Part shown: positions 12,684-25,400 of the stretch, piece after piece | Position numbering within the stretch: the stretch's first letter is position 1 | How the letters are laid out: the number at the start of each line of letters is the position of its first letter | Source of the DNA: Pelomyxa schiedti | Lineage: Eukaryota; Evosea; Pelobiontida; Pelomyxidae | Direction of reading: 5' to 3' | Assembly: GCA_020536535.1 (NCBI GenBank) | Contig: JAHLWZ010000942.1 | Span: forward strand, 1 to 39,982 | Length of the DNA: 39,982 nt | The notes under the pieces: model-generated | The model's input: the letters and a program-made list of their open reading frames with translations, nothing else | Told to the model about the DNA's origin: nothing | Databases searched by the model: none | Made by a program: the position numbers and the translations under genes

Positions 12684-13920
12684 CTCTCTTTCTTTTTAAG
12701 ACAGAATGGGTGACAAGGTCTTGTTTTTTTTCTTCAAATGTCACTGCCGGGATCTTGCTCCATTTTATGCCACAATAATTAAATGCCAAAAAATACAACT
12801 GTTTCCTTTGTTGAAATTCTGGTATCCCCGTTTGTGTTTGTTCAAAAACCAGTGAAAGGGACCCAGGCTAGTGAAGTTGTCCCACCAGATTTACGTTGTC
12901 AACGCCGCTTGCTCCAATCGGCAATTTCCACTGATCAAGGCTAGTACCCTCACTTCATAGCCACACATTTCCACCAAATGTACCGCAGCCCCGAGTTCCG
13001 AGTTCAACTCCTGTTGGGTTTTTGATGTGACACTGTGTTATGGGGTAGTGATGTCGTTTCAGAACCGAACCGCCACGTACACACCAACCTGGGCCAGCTA
13101 AAGGCTGGGGACTAACCAACCTAGGGAACACTCCCTTGTGTATGCCTACAAAAAAATTTCCCACTACGATATCCGTTGTTGCTGAGCACGAGGCAATTAA
13201 TAATATTTTCCCCCGCCTGTATTATCTATCAGAAAGGCTTGTTATTGATGATGCACCACCACCCAAGCTGCTCCCAAATGCACCCAAAGCTGCAACCACC
13301 ACCCACTTTGCTCCAAATGATGCTCCCAAATGCGCCGCTCTCAAATGCACCCAAAGCTGCAACCACCACCCACTTTGCTCCAAATGCGCCGCTCCAGATG
13401 CTCCCAAATGCGCCGCTCCCAAATGCACCCAAAGCTGCAAGCCCACTCTCCAAATGCACTGCCACTCCACACTGCACTCCAGGTTCCGTCTGAACTCCCA
13501 TTACGTGCTGTATGCTCCGCCTGTTCTTTGCCGGTGCATCTTATCCGCCTTCTTTTTTTTTTAATTGTAAGTTTTTTCTTTTTTCCTTAAAAACGAAACA
13601 TTTTGGCGCGGAAAATTTTGCTCCCAGGATAGAGTCCGCCTCTGGTTCTAGACAGCATTCTGGTGACAAGAACAACGAGATTAATGGCTGATAAGGTGCT
13701 TGATATTCCTTCCCTCCCTGCTTGTAGATTACAGTCCAGTTGTACGACTCACACCCACAATTAAACAAGATCGGATGTGATAACAAACACCTTTTAACAA
13801 GAGTTTCCTTGATAGGTTGGGAATGATGGTGAAATTCTCACTGTTGGGGGCACGGTTATGTGGTACCTTACCAAAGTGAGCGTGGGATTGAATTAGATTA
13901 CAAAAGAGACAAACCTGACG
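12684..13920. other. Long intergenic region with no clear gene
   Basis: This 1.2-kb gap separates two minus-strand genes. The part next to 12683 is AT-rich and is the likely promoter of the membrane-protein gene. The middle holds a GC-rich direct-repeat block (separate entry). The part from 13550 to 13920 is AT-rich with T runs and shows no coding pattern. A plus-strand frame at 13136-13564 has no ATG (it begins at a GTG) and is open mainly because of the repeat. No tRNA-like clover-leaf with a good box B was found. Confidence 0.5.
13275..13440. repeat. Direct repeats, two identical 45-bp copies and a 21-bp partial
   Basis: The segment 13275-13319 recurs without a mismatch at 13342-13386, and its first 21 bases recur at 13420-13440. 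The spacers contain a second shared block, GATGCTCCCAAATGCGCCGCTC, seen at about 13318 and 13397. Spacing is 67 then 78 bp, so this is a degenerate minisatellite. The exact 45-bp identity suggests recent duplication or gene conversion. Confidence 0.85.
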
Positions 13921-16117
13921 TCATTTGTCATTTTCTTGTTTTTGGTCTGGTTCTGTATTCTCTGTTGTTTCAGTTATCCTGAATGTAAGACGTGGAGGTA
14001 GTGGTTCTTTTCTGTGGTCCAAGGAGTAAATGGTCTTCCAGCTTCCGGAGCAGCGCACGTTCTTGGTTGTCTGTGGCTTGCCGCAAGGCCTAGCGGAGCA
14101 TGTTACCTGTAGAGGAAGGGTGGTGACATGGGACGTAACATAAATAAATCAGGATGGATGTGACATGATACATGATAATGGTAGTAATTATCGAGGGATG
14201 TTGAGATGCACATTAAATGAATTGGGGATGGGGGAATTACCCTAAATGACCTGAATACTTGTGTCGGATTGAGATACTTTACTGACAACGCAATGTTATG
14301 CTGCCTTCCCCAGGTTACTTTGATATTCATAGAAGTATTTGCAGTGATTGGTATTGTGCAACCACAGATGTTTGCTCCCTCGTCCAGTCCTTCAACCTTC
14401 ACCAGAATAGATTTATCCTTCTCCACGCGAGTCTGAATCAGTGGATCCACTGGGGTAACTAAGTCACTAAGATTTTGGGGCAGACAACATAGAACCAACC
14501 TGCTTTTTCTAGCAACTGAAATTGGTGACACACTAGGGAAAGCTTCTTCCTTTCGTTGCACGGAACCATGCGAAAGATTTCCATCATAACATCATGTGGT
14601 AAGTCGAAAATACTCACTCCTAGATTATTACGTTACCAACCTTGTGAGTCTTAGAGTTTACATACTGCTTTCCGTCATAGGATCTGCAATTTGCGACATC
14701 TTCATTTGAGAATGTATACCACTGAGCTCCTGCAGGGTGGCTTTAATTATTCCCTATGCCAAATGTGAGCTTTCATTGTTGGATGATATTTTGTCTTGAA
14801 CCTCAGCAGACCTGAAGCCACGCCGTTCACTAACATCGCCACTCACTATCTGCACCAAATGTTCATTGAAACATTGCCGAATTACATTAATACCTTGCGA
14901 ATTTTACGCTTTGGCCCCCTAGCTTGGGGTTCTTCAGAAGGAGGGGTTGACCAGGATGCACGTTCATGAACCAAAGTCATGAGGAGCTTATTTTGCAAAG
15001 AGTGGATTTCTCTTCCCACTTCGTTATGCCCCCAAGATTGATTTGAGAATTTGAAGTACTCGTCTTGAAGAACAGCATTTGGTTGCAACTTTGAGGCATC
15101 ACCAGGTACTTGACAGACTTTGTTTTGGGTCTTGGCTCCCTCTGTTTTATTCTTGTTCTTCTTGGAGGGCATCTTGATAGAGATTCTTTGACTGGGTACA
15201 GGGATTTTAAATGGAGTTGCAGGAGCCAGGGACGGTAGCTTCTTCTTCTTCTTCTCAGAACGCGGCCCTTTGTTAGGTTTATTACCCTTTGTTGCCTTGC
15301 CATTCTTTTCTGGTTCGATCTTGATCTCTTTGACTCCTTTGATCTGGCCTCGCCGATCTCGCTTGCGATTGCGCCGCCTCTTCACCGCCACTTGAACAGG
15401 AAGTTCCTCTGTGGTTCCCACGGCCCCCGCTTGCTTGGCCTCGCCCTCCTGAGAGAATCTCGCCAGCCGACCGCCACTATCTGAGCCCGAGCCTCCCCCC
15501 GCGCGACTCCCAGCCCCAGTGCCCTGGATCCCTGTCGACGACGACGACCCCATGTCCTCACCCTTCACCAAATTTGTTCCCTCCTCCTCCCCCCCTCCGC
15601 ACACCAATGGGTCTTCTCCCCTCCCAGGGTACTCGGCCTCAGCCTCACCCCCATCTCCCATCTCACTTTCCACATATCTGATATCTCGGTCTCCATCTCT
15701 GTCACCGGTACTGACACTGGCACTGGCACTGGCACTTTTGGGTTCCGGCACCGGCTCCATTTCCGCTTCCGTTTCCCGGCTTGGCAATTGCAACTGCGCA
15801 GCGGCGGCGCTCCCGCTTGTGTCTGGGCCCCTGTCCTCTAGGTTCCATTGGGAGACCTTGCCTTCCGATGCCAGCCCCGCGTCTTGTGGCTCGCGGTCGT
15901 CCCCGTTTTCCTTTTTCACGTTGGTGTCGCGCGCAGCCACGGCGGCGCTGGGCTCGGCGCCTGCGCCGGTCGGACGCCCTCCGACGTTGTCGTACGGGCG
16001 CTCGACCTTGAATGCGCCGTGGACGCTGCCGCTGGGAGTCGGGGCGTGGCCTGTCGGGGGAGGGAGTTGTTCTTGTGCGTCCATGGATTGGCCTTTACCA
16101 CTGTTGTCCACCCACAT
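13921..16117 (-). CDS. Orphan, probably nuclear protein with charged tail and compact C-terminal domain
   Basis: Five exons (16117-14894, 14849-14802, 14753-14662, 14532-14241, 14106-13921) join in phase to 613 residues. The first about 230 residues are disordered: Gly, Ser, Glu and Asp rich with a few Lys/Glu sites. A strongly basic stretch follows at about 235-320, with KRRRNRKRDRRG and SEKKKKKLPS, typical of nuclear or nucleolar localisation. Residues about 360-465 look helical (REIHSLQNKLLMTLVHERA; IIKATLQELSGIHSQMK). The last about 130 residues are a different, beta-rich-looking domain with ILVKVEGLDEGANICGCTI, IKVTWGRQHNIALSVKYL, six cysteines, and LPPRLTFRITE near the end. I cannot assign a family. 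The gene diverges from UTP20. A role in transcription or ribosome assembly would be a guess from the basic stretch only. Confidence 0.7.
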
Positions 16118-16462
16118 TTTTTGTTATGCTTTGATTGTGTGCTCAGCATACTGCCGCTACTACGGCTCCTAGTCATCAATATCTGCGTCTTTTCGGAAAG
16201 GGAAAAGGTGCGAAGCCAGCCCAACCAGAGTGTCCAAAGTATTTCTTCTGTTGGCCGAAAAACACTCCACAGTGGCCTGAGGGTTGGTCTCAGTCTCCTG
16301 CTGAACCCAGCGAAGGGAATCAAATGTTTTAGAACAGTTGCAGAAACTTGATTGGCTTAATTAATTCACGGAGTACTGTGACACTTTGAACGTGCCTGGA
16401 CCACGAGCGATAGATCATAACATAAAGCACAAGGACAAGGACTACTACCACCAATCGTTAAA
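16118..16462. promoter_or_regulatory. Divergent promoter region (nuclear orphan / UTP20)
   Basis: The 345-bp spacer lies between two ATGs facing away from each other. It contains TTAATTAATT near 16353, about 110 bases before the UTP20 start. No gene is seen in it. Confidence 0.5.
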
Positions 16463-19400
16463 ATGTGGCCCGAATCAGATGACGAGAACAACGAATCTAA
16501 GGGCTCAAACGCCAGCAAATTGCCGCAGGCAACGAAAAAAAACCTCAAGAAATTGACTCCAAAGCCGCCTCCAGGGCCCAAAGAGCGGCATTTCCGGAAA
16601 TTTCAGGTTTTGTTTTTTTAAATTTCTGCACGTGCGTTGGACTTTTCTCACCCCTGCTGCAGTTCCTCAAGTTTGCTGATAAAATAGCACAAATCAAGCT
16701 TGATGTCTTCAAGCCTCTGGAACCTTCCCACGTTCATGAATTAGATACTGGTACCCCTTTTTTCGTTATTTATTGGGCTTTTTTTCTTTCTTACCCTTTT
16801 TCTTCACCCTCAATACTCTTAGATTCGCCATGCCATTTTTTTGACACACTGCACTTGTGGAAGTCAAAAGACCTCTCACAGTCTTTTATTGATTTGTCTA
16901 ATAGAATTGTATCTCTTTTAACCCCGCGGTTGTGTAATTAATGCACTACTGCAGAATTCGTATTGTCAGTCTATAAAACTACTACTCCACCATAAAGATA
17001 AAGTTGTACACGAATTATTGCGAGCTATGGAAAATGTTACCCTTCCAATAACCAAACAAGCACTTTATGAGTAAGCGGCTGTTTAACTTTATGCTCCGTT
17101 AATATGACTGTAGGCTGATAGCTAGTCTGGCATGTGACCTTTGTGGAGAGCTCTATGAGCATTTTGAAGAAATTATGGATGTTTTGATGAACACACTCGA
17201 CACAACAGATGCTCCCTCTCTGGAGCATTTTTTCACCGCCGTTTGCTACTTATTCAAATACCTACGGAAACAGCTGTTACAAAATTTGCCTACTCAATTC
17301 AGGTACTTCCTTGTTTAACAAATATTTGTCTTACCCACTACGTAAGTCTATTCCGTCGACTGCTTGGGCACAAAAAAGACTTCATCAGACAATTTGCAGC
17401 AGAAAGCTTTTCTTACCTTCTGCGCCATGTGGATCCAAATGATTTACAAGGACTCCTAGAAAAATTCATGGCTCCACAGCATTTTGTTGAGGAAAACCTT
17501 TCCTTAGCACAAGGAATAGGTTCCTTATTGTTTGAAACTGTCAAGGTTCTCTATGAAAGCCTCTTCGTATTTTTTGACTGTGTCTCAGGGTGTAAAATCC
17601 AATTTCAATTTGCACTTGAGTAGTGTTTTGTCTACCATGTCCAAGTTGCTAGATTGGAACAGCGAGTCAGAAATCAGTGATGAACTTCAAACTTCAGGTT
17701 ACCTCCTTTTTCCCAATGGAGGTTGGTTGATTTTTTTTTTTTTTTTCAGTTTTGGAGCAACGCTTTGTTGTGTATGACCAAATGACTACCCAGATGCGTC
17801 ATCATGTTGCGTACACTGCCAACAACGATATTTGGTTTGTGCTAGAGGACAACTTAATTAGAGTTGCTGACATGTGGGCTTTCCTTGCCGCAAAAGATGA
17901 TACAAAAGGTTAATTTCCAAGACAAAAAAAACCCATGTTTTGAAGCCCACTTCTTACAGCCTGTGCATTGAATGCCTCTGGCAAAGAGTTATCACATTTG
18001 TTGTATGACTTAGTATTCTGGTTGGATCACCACAACGGTGATATTTTCCCCAAACCCCCACATGTCCCACCAGTATGCCATAACGTCCTAAAGAGGATAA
18101 TGCAACCTGTCATGGGAAACTCAACTTCCTACTACTCACATATCCTTTTCCCACATTCCGCCACTGCAGCAACGTTGAAACTCCTGAAAAAAGCAAGCTC
18201 TATTCATGGGGCTGTACCGAAACCAGACTTGGACATTTTAAAAGTGGCAGTGTTTGAGACTGCTGGCAGTCCTGAACCTATTCTTGACTATTTTCTTACA
18301 TTCTGGACTGCAGCAGTGGATATAGTCAGTCTTGTCAAGTATAAGTACAACGGAAAAACTCTATCTTATGTCCTAAAGGTATCTGGAGCAAATTGTTGAT
18401 ACGTACACCCCTCATGTCTGCTATTTCTTGATACGACTGCATGAAAACTTCAAAGATAACCCCGAGTCACTTCTTCCAAGCACCCCAAAGATTACAGAAA
18501 CTTTTGTCAAAGTTCTTGATACACAGAATACTCCGGTATGTGCTCCACCACTTTTCTATATACAACAAAACCTAAGCACATTACAGGCAAATTGCATGCT
18601 CATTTGGGGCATTCTTCAGGCTTTCCTCTATGTGAAAGTAGATGAGGGGGATACAACAAAAGTCCTCGAATCACTCCGAAGAGCACTTAAAACGCTGTAT
18701 TCTTCTGAAGAATGCGATCCTGGTGCGTTCATTGTGTTTCGTTTGCCATTAACAATTCTAAGTTTTGGCCTCTACATCGTTTAATACTTTGTGGGTAAAA
18801 ACAAACGAGCTAAAACCATCGAAACTCCCTTCTTTGGCTGCTTACGCTCTCAACTTGATAAAAAAATACCCTGCGGATTGGAAATCACTGAAATATGTTG
18901 CTGATTACATGGACCTGAATAAGCCAACGTAACATATTGTATGCTTTGGTGTTCTTACACTTAGTAGCAAGTTAAAAAGTTGGGATCCTGAAGAAGTATT
19001 AGAGATCTTGGCATCAAGCCTGTAGGTTCTGGCGCATTTACCTTCACTAACATCGTTCCACAGCCTGGTTCCACACAGACAAGCTCGCAAGAATGCTTTA
19101 CGAGTTATCAGCCACTTCTTACCAGAATCTGAAGTACAATCACCCTTCTTGCCTCACGTTTCACCTTTATCTTTGTCACAGGTTGTGAATGCCATGCTGA
19201 CAATTGATGAATGCCGGTATTACACTCCCTCTTCCTCCTTCTTTCTTTTACACGAGCGTGCAGCCTCAATTTAGAGGACGAACGAGAGATTATTCTGCAG
19301 CTTGAACAAATACAGAAACATGTTGGCACCCTTAAAAAAGGTGCTGCTGCGGTTGTATGCCGTTTCCTACTTGGTATGTCAAGCTGTAATGTTGTTAGTT

Positions 19401-22400
19401 TATTCAATTGGGGTTAGGTGTCCTGATGTTAAAATTCACTACGGTCTGGGATGCAGCAAAAAAAGCCTTCACACTGATCGCTGAAGCTCACCCAGATTCA
19501 TCTTGGAATGTGCTCTTTGGCGAAGTTCTGGACAATTACAATATAAGTTTGCACAATAAACTGAAGGACCAACTTCTAACCTCCCTTCCCTGGCAGCCTT
19601 CAATCCTGAAACTGCATTTGTCCCCCCACCACACCTCATACTCAAGTCACATTACAATGCTCCACTTTACACTAAGGAAGACCGAGAGGGATCCCTGTCC
19701 CATCCAGATCAAAAAAGGCGCAGATCTCTTTTTCTTCAAGCCAAAATAGGTGTGCCTTCTTTTCTTGCACTCTGAGGCGAATTGACTTGTTTCAGATAGG
19801 AATAAGAGTGCAGACTCAAGTAGTACAGTAGGGTTTAACCCACTCACAAATACAGCCTACTCACAAAGATAGGATCTAGCACCACTGTTTGAGAAGGAAA
19901 GAGATGTGGAGGACCTAGATGGAGCTGTATCTCGAGGACTGTACTCGAAAAACCTTTGGTTATTGATGAGAGGTTGCCTTGAAATGTCTTTACTTTACTT
20001 AATTTGAAAAGGATTGTCACGTCTTGCGGAGCAACATCATAGTGACTTCCTCCCATTTTTCTTTTACTTCTTTGACAATGAATTTCGTGCCCATTTCCGT
20101 GGATGGACTGATGTAAAATCATTTTCTCCAGTTGCTTAGGAGTTAATTTTCTGGAAGGACTTCAGTGGAGAATCCTCAAATCTTAGGAGTCATGTTGGAA
20201 CAGGTCTTGTGAGTGTAACTATGGAACATATACTGTCAATCCTGAGTGCATTCCGGAAATTGCCCCAAGTGCCAGAGTCTGAACGAGCTAAAACCTATTT
20301 TTGGAAGTACTGACAACAACCCCAAATATCTCATTAAACTTACGCCAACTCCTAATCACACAAGTATTTTGGGACAAAATGAACCAGAACTCCAAAAGAA
20401 GGCTTTCTCTTGTCTTATGAAATGGAAATCACCTGTCACACACTACCGCAATTTGTTGGAGAATATGATTAATATTAAGGGACTTAGGTCAGTGACAATA
20501 GCTTTTCAAATGTAAGCATACTTATTCAATCAGCAATGGTCTTGAAGCTTTGAGGCTATATGATCCTGCTGTTGTAAAACCAGAACACCGCCACGACTTA
20601 ATTCCATACCTCATCCGGATATTACTTCCTTATGTAACATCAAGAGGAGGAGAAAGAATAAGAAAAGTACATTGACATCAAGTTGATTGAATGACACTTT
20701 TTAGGGGCGTGTTATACAATCTCTTGTGTTCAATTTCATTGGATCTTTTGAACTTAATGAAATGCGCGTTTTCTTGAAATATGCACTTCATTCTTATACT
20801 CAAGTACTTGAAGGTAGTTGCCCCTTGATGAAGTTTTCTTGTTGATTACTATTAGGTGTACCTTTTGAAAAGGTTACCATACCCGTGTACAAACAAGTCG
20901 GGGGTCTAAGAATGATTAAACTTATGATTACAAAGCTTGGCTTGCAACTTAGAAAGTTTTTGCCATGCCTCCTAGATCCAATTTTGTATAGCTTGCAGTT
21001 TTGTCTGAGTGGACAAGGCGATTTTGCTGGCAGCTGTTTCTATCTTGTTGAGAGAATTCTTCAACAGTACCCTGCTCTTGATGATCTTGCACGAATGGGG
21101 CGGTTCCTGGATATCTGTAAAGATGCCATAGAATTGATGCGGGCCCCAAAAAAGATATCGGGTTTGTTCCACATTTTGATGGTGATATCACAGAACCCAG
21201 CTCTCCTTTGTTTGTTAAACAAGTAAGCACTCGTACTGTAACCCAGGCCGGCTCACCAAACCAATTCATGTAGGAATCCTGTCATAGTACCAAATATTTT
21301 GACTTTCTTGATGGTAAAATCTGTATCTCCTGAAACGAAGGAAGAAGTACTGCAGTTCGTTGAGCGAGTTATGGAAGGTACTGTTGCAAAGCAAAACGAT
21401 GCAATTGAGATCGTCCTTGCAAATGCCCTGGCAATCATTGCTGGAATAAAGAGCCTCTTATTCTACAAGATGCCTCGGTATGTCTCCCCTACAGATAGTA
21501 TCAATTTACTTGAAAAAGTTCATCCTACCGGGCAAAAAATAATTGGTGGAAACGAGGCCTTAAGATACTTGAAGTCTTGGCATCATTCATTAAATACCCA
21601 GAGCAATCCTCTGTATTACTTGGCTTGCTGATTGACAATCTCAACAGATTTGGGGATGGTAAGAGGTCCCATAAAAACTTCACCTGCTCAGTGTATGACA
21701 GATGAGGATTTGGGAAATGTTCTCAGCATCATATTGACATTGTCCAAAGTTTCGACATTGTCATCAGTTATTCCGGCACTGGCACCAATGTTTTCATCTC
21801 TGGCCAACAAGGGAAAACGGGCTGTTCTAATGGATTCATTGAAGAATCTAACCAAAGGGTCTGCCTCCTTGACCCCAGTGGTTTGTTGTACAATTTCCTT
21901 AACCATTTCACATTGAAAACAGGTGGATGCAATTGCAGAACTAAACGGCTGTAACCCTCCAACTGAACCGGCTTTCCTCCGCATCAAAGAGTGGTCGCGT
22001 CCCCTGGACTCAGTACAAGTTTCCCTATTCATACATAACATGCTATGGTGGATGTGCAGCGACGACAAAAAGGAAAGGTACCAAATCCTAATTACTAACA
22101 ACTTTCTGTTTATAATTTTATTTATACAGAACAATGGCGACTGAGGCATGCTGCAAAATAATTTGTGCAGCCGTTGAACAAGATAAGGGAATTATATTGA
22201 GGCTTCTAAAGAAAACTGTTGTACCTTGGGCATACTCTACACTGACTGATTCTACTCAAAGGCATTTAAGACAGGTCTGACCCCTACCATCATCACCACG
22301 TAACAGTCTCTAGGGGTTCCTCATCTTGCTCACCATAATTGGTCGCTGCCTTGAAAGCGACTTTGCAGATATTGCAGTGCTTGCCACATTAGGCAAACAA

Positions 22401-25400
22401 CCTGCAGGGCAGGAAAACCTTGCACCCACTGCCTTGCCAATACCCTCAGATAGAAACAGTGTTCTGGTAGCGCTCACCAGTGGAGTGACTGTGAAAAGAG
22501 TTACTGCGTTGAAGATTATTCAAGCCAAACTTGGGGATATCCCTGTGGTAATATCACCTGAACAATTTTTCTCTAACCACACAACAGAGATTAATCACTG
22601 ATACCCTAATTCCTATGCTTTGCACATTTGTAGAAGAATCTTCAAAGGATTTCGAAGAGTATCAGAACACCCTCATTCAAGTACTCATTTCTTCCCTATC
22701 CTCATCCTCTATAATTTTGTTTTAGACCGTTGGTATGTGCCACGCACATATACCATGGATTGCATATTTCCGAAGTCTAAGCAAGTACATCAACAAGGTA
22801 AAAATGCTTTATTTCACCCACAGTAATTTATGGTATAGATAAGGGAGGGAAAAATGGTGCAAAAAGCTATTGCCATCATTGAAACAATTATTTCCAACTT
22901 TAACTTCCAAGTCCAAACATCACACTCCGAAATGAGTAAAGAATATCATGCTTCACCTCCCAAGCGTCGCAGGACTAGCTCTACCACTTTAAAGGCGGAA
23001 ACAAAGAAAAGTAAAGCCTCTGATGATATTGAATTGGTAGACGAGGCCAAGTTCTTCTCTGATGAAGAAGGGGAAGAAGACCCTATTGAAGATGAAAGTG
23101 ACAGTGATGGGGATAGTGGTGAGGAGAGTGACAAAACAGATAGGACAAGAAACCGAAAACGGAAAAGAGAGGGACCCCATAAGAAAGAAGCAAAAAACAC
23201 ACCACTCAAAAACGATGAACTTTTTGAAGAGGAAGAAATTGAAGATGGAGATGAAGAGGACACTCTTGAAGACAAAAAGCCCAGTGAAGACATTCATGAG
23301 CATTTACTGGTTACCTTCCTCATTCTGGTACCTGTGCTTACTCTTCTGTAATAGTCTGACAGTGACCTTGGCATTGTACTAATTAGTGACCTCACCCAAC
23401 TGATTTCCGATGAGGACAACAGACTTGGCAGCCTCAGCACTAAGATAATATCACCCCTTGTAGGTTTGTTGATGAAATTGCCACCTGAGGCGGCAGAGAC
23501 TAGGATACGACAACTCATTACAAGTTAGTCTGCCTATCTATCAGCATTACGATATCTTATCATATGTAGTGCTCGCCACAAGATTAAGGTCCAAAGATCA
23601 GGAGGCACGAAACATTGCACGAGAGACACTAGTAAAAGTCGGGTGCACCCTTGGTCCACATTACTTTAAAGAAATTGTATTCTCAGCAGCAGGGATGCTT
23701 GATAAAGGATTTCGGGTGTGCTCCTGAACGCTCCTGAACTCGAGGAGTTGTTGTAATCCTCCTGGTGTAGGTCTCTGTTTTTTCTTATACTCTCCACGAA
23801 ATAGTGGCCGCCATAGTACCTCAGTTGAAGCCGGGTGATATAGATGATGCGGTACCTATTATATCAAAGGTACGATGTTCCCTCAAACACAATATTTTAA
23901 CTTTCTTGGAAAGGCTTGCCTTGATGACATCACGGCAAGAGCACCTTCTGTTCTCCGCAATACTCCCAATCTCACATTAGACATGCTCGAAGCCCAGAAA
24001 ATTATGGTAGGAATTCTTTTTTCATCTGTGATCTCATGAATTTTTCAGTCCTACGACACATTAAAACTCCTTGCTTCTATTGTACTCTTTGGCAATGTGT
24101 CGAACTCCTTTGGCTCTGTATCACTGTTACTGACTCCAATTGTAAATTTATTGCGAATGGCCACAACAGATGAAACTGCGTTGCTAATATGTATAAAATC
24201 CATGCATTTTGAAATGAAACTCACCCCTGAAAGCCAAAATATTCAAGAGCCTTAGTGAAGGTTTCACACAGAATCCCTCAGTGAAGCTCAAAAACCTGTT
24301 ACCATTCTTGCATCTTATCATCACCAGTAACACGTATAGTATACACCAAAGTATTGTCAATGGTAAGTAAAAACTTTCTCCCTCGAGTCAAACTTACTCC
24401 CTTGCAAGATGAAGAAACGGAAGAGATACAAGCTGAACAAGCCAGTTCGCAAAATGCTAGAGCTTGGAAAACAGCCGCGGAAGCTTCAAAAGCAAGCTAC
24501 TTACTTCCTCCTCCAGCGTCACCTTATCACACAGGTAATTTTTCCTAAGTTCATAAAGGGAGTTTTCACATGAGACAGGCAAAGTTAATACTCTAAGTAC
24601 AGCACACCATTTAGCTGAATTCGGCTTGGGAATGCTGGCTGAAGCACTCCAAAAGAAGTTGCATTCATCCTTTCTTCTGTTTTCATTCCCATTCTCATGT
24701 CATTCCAGAGGAGAAATTATAACTTCGACTCATATTAAAATGCTGGATCCATTTATCAAAGTTCTCGCAGAATGTTTGGAGGATACACATCCTGTTCTGG
24801 TTTCTTTAGCCCTTCAGGTTTCTTCCTCTCTCTCTCTCTCTTTTTTTTTTTTTGCTCACTCATCTTTCTCAGTGTCTTGATGTCATGCTGCAATACCCTA
24901 TCCCAACGCTTCAGAAGTCTATTTCAAAGCTCTACCTTTGGTGTATAAATCAGCTGCAGCAGCCAACAACTGAGGATACCTTACGAGAGAGTTGCTTGCG
25001 TCTGATTTATAGAATACTCCGATTAGAGCGAAAAGCACAAGAAAATTTCGTGACACCATCCAAGCTTGCTCAAATTGTATCCCTCATCCGGCCATATGTT
25101 GAAATGACTTCAGTTGTACATTTATCCCAACACCGAAGTGTAAATGTCTATGCCCATAAGTTTGGATCAGGCCTTTCCTTGAAGCAGGATCTCTCCTTCC
25201 GCATCCTTCAGGTGCAGTTCCAAACATTTCACCTTTCAATCCTAATCAATGGCTTATTTAGACAATCATTTACCAACGCCCTGACGTTATGTCAATGGAA
25301 TTTATTGAATATCTTTTCCGACTCATGCTGTCTTCACCATCAGCGCCGGTACGCTCCGCTTGCGAGGACTGTGTCTTCAATTTCCTTGAGCGTGCAACAT

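Noticed and set aside
12985-13100. Possible tRNA with GAGTTCAACTC
   Set aside because: The stems do not pair as a T-arm plus acceptor and no box A at a suitable distance was found.
19590-19760. Stop codons and odd frames within UTP20 suggesting a pseudogene
   Set aside because: They fall in short introns or their shadows; family similarity continues on both sides up to the C-terminus.
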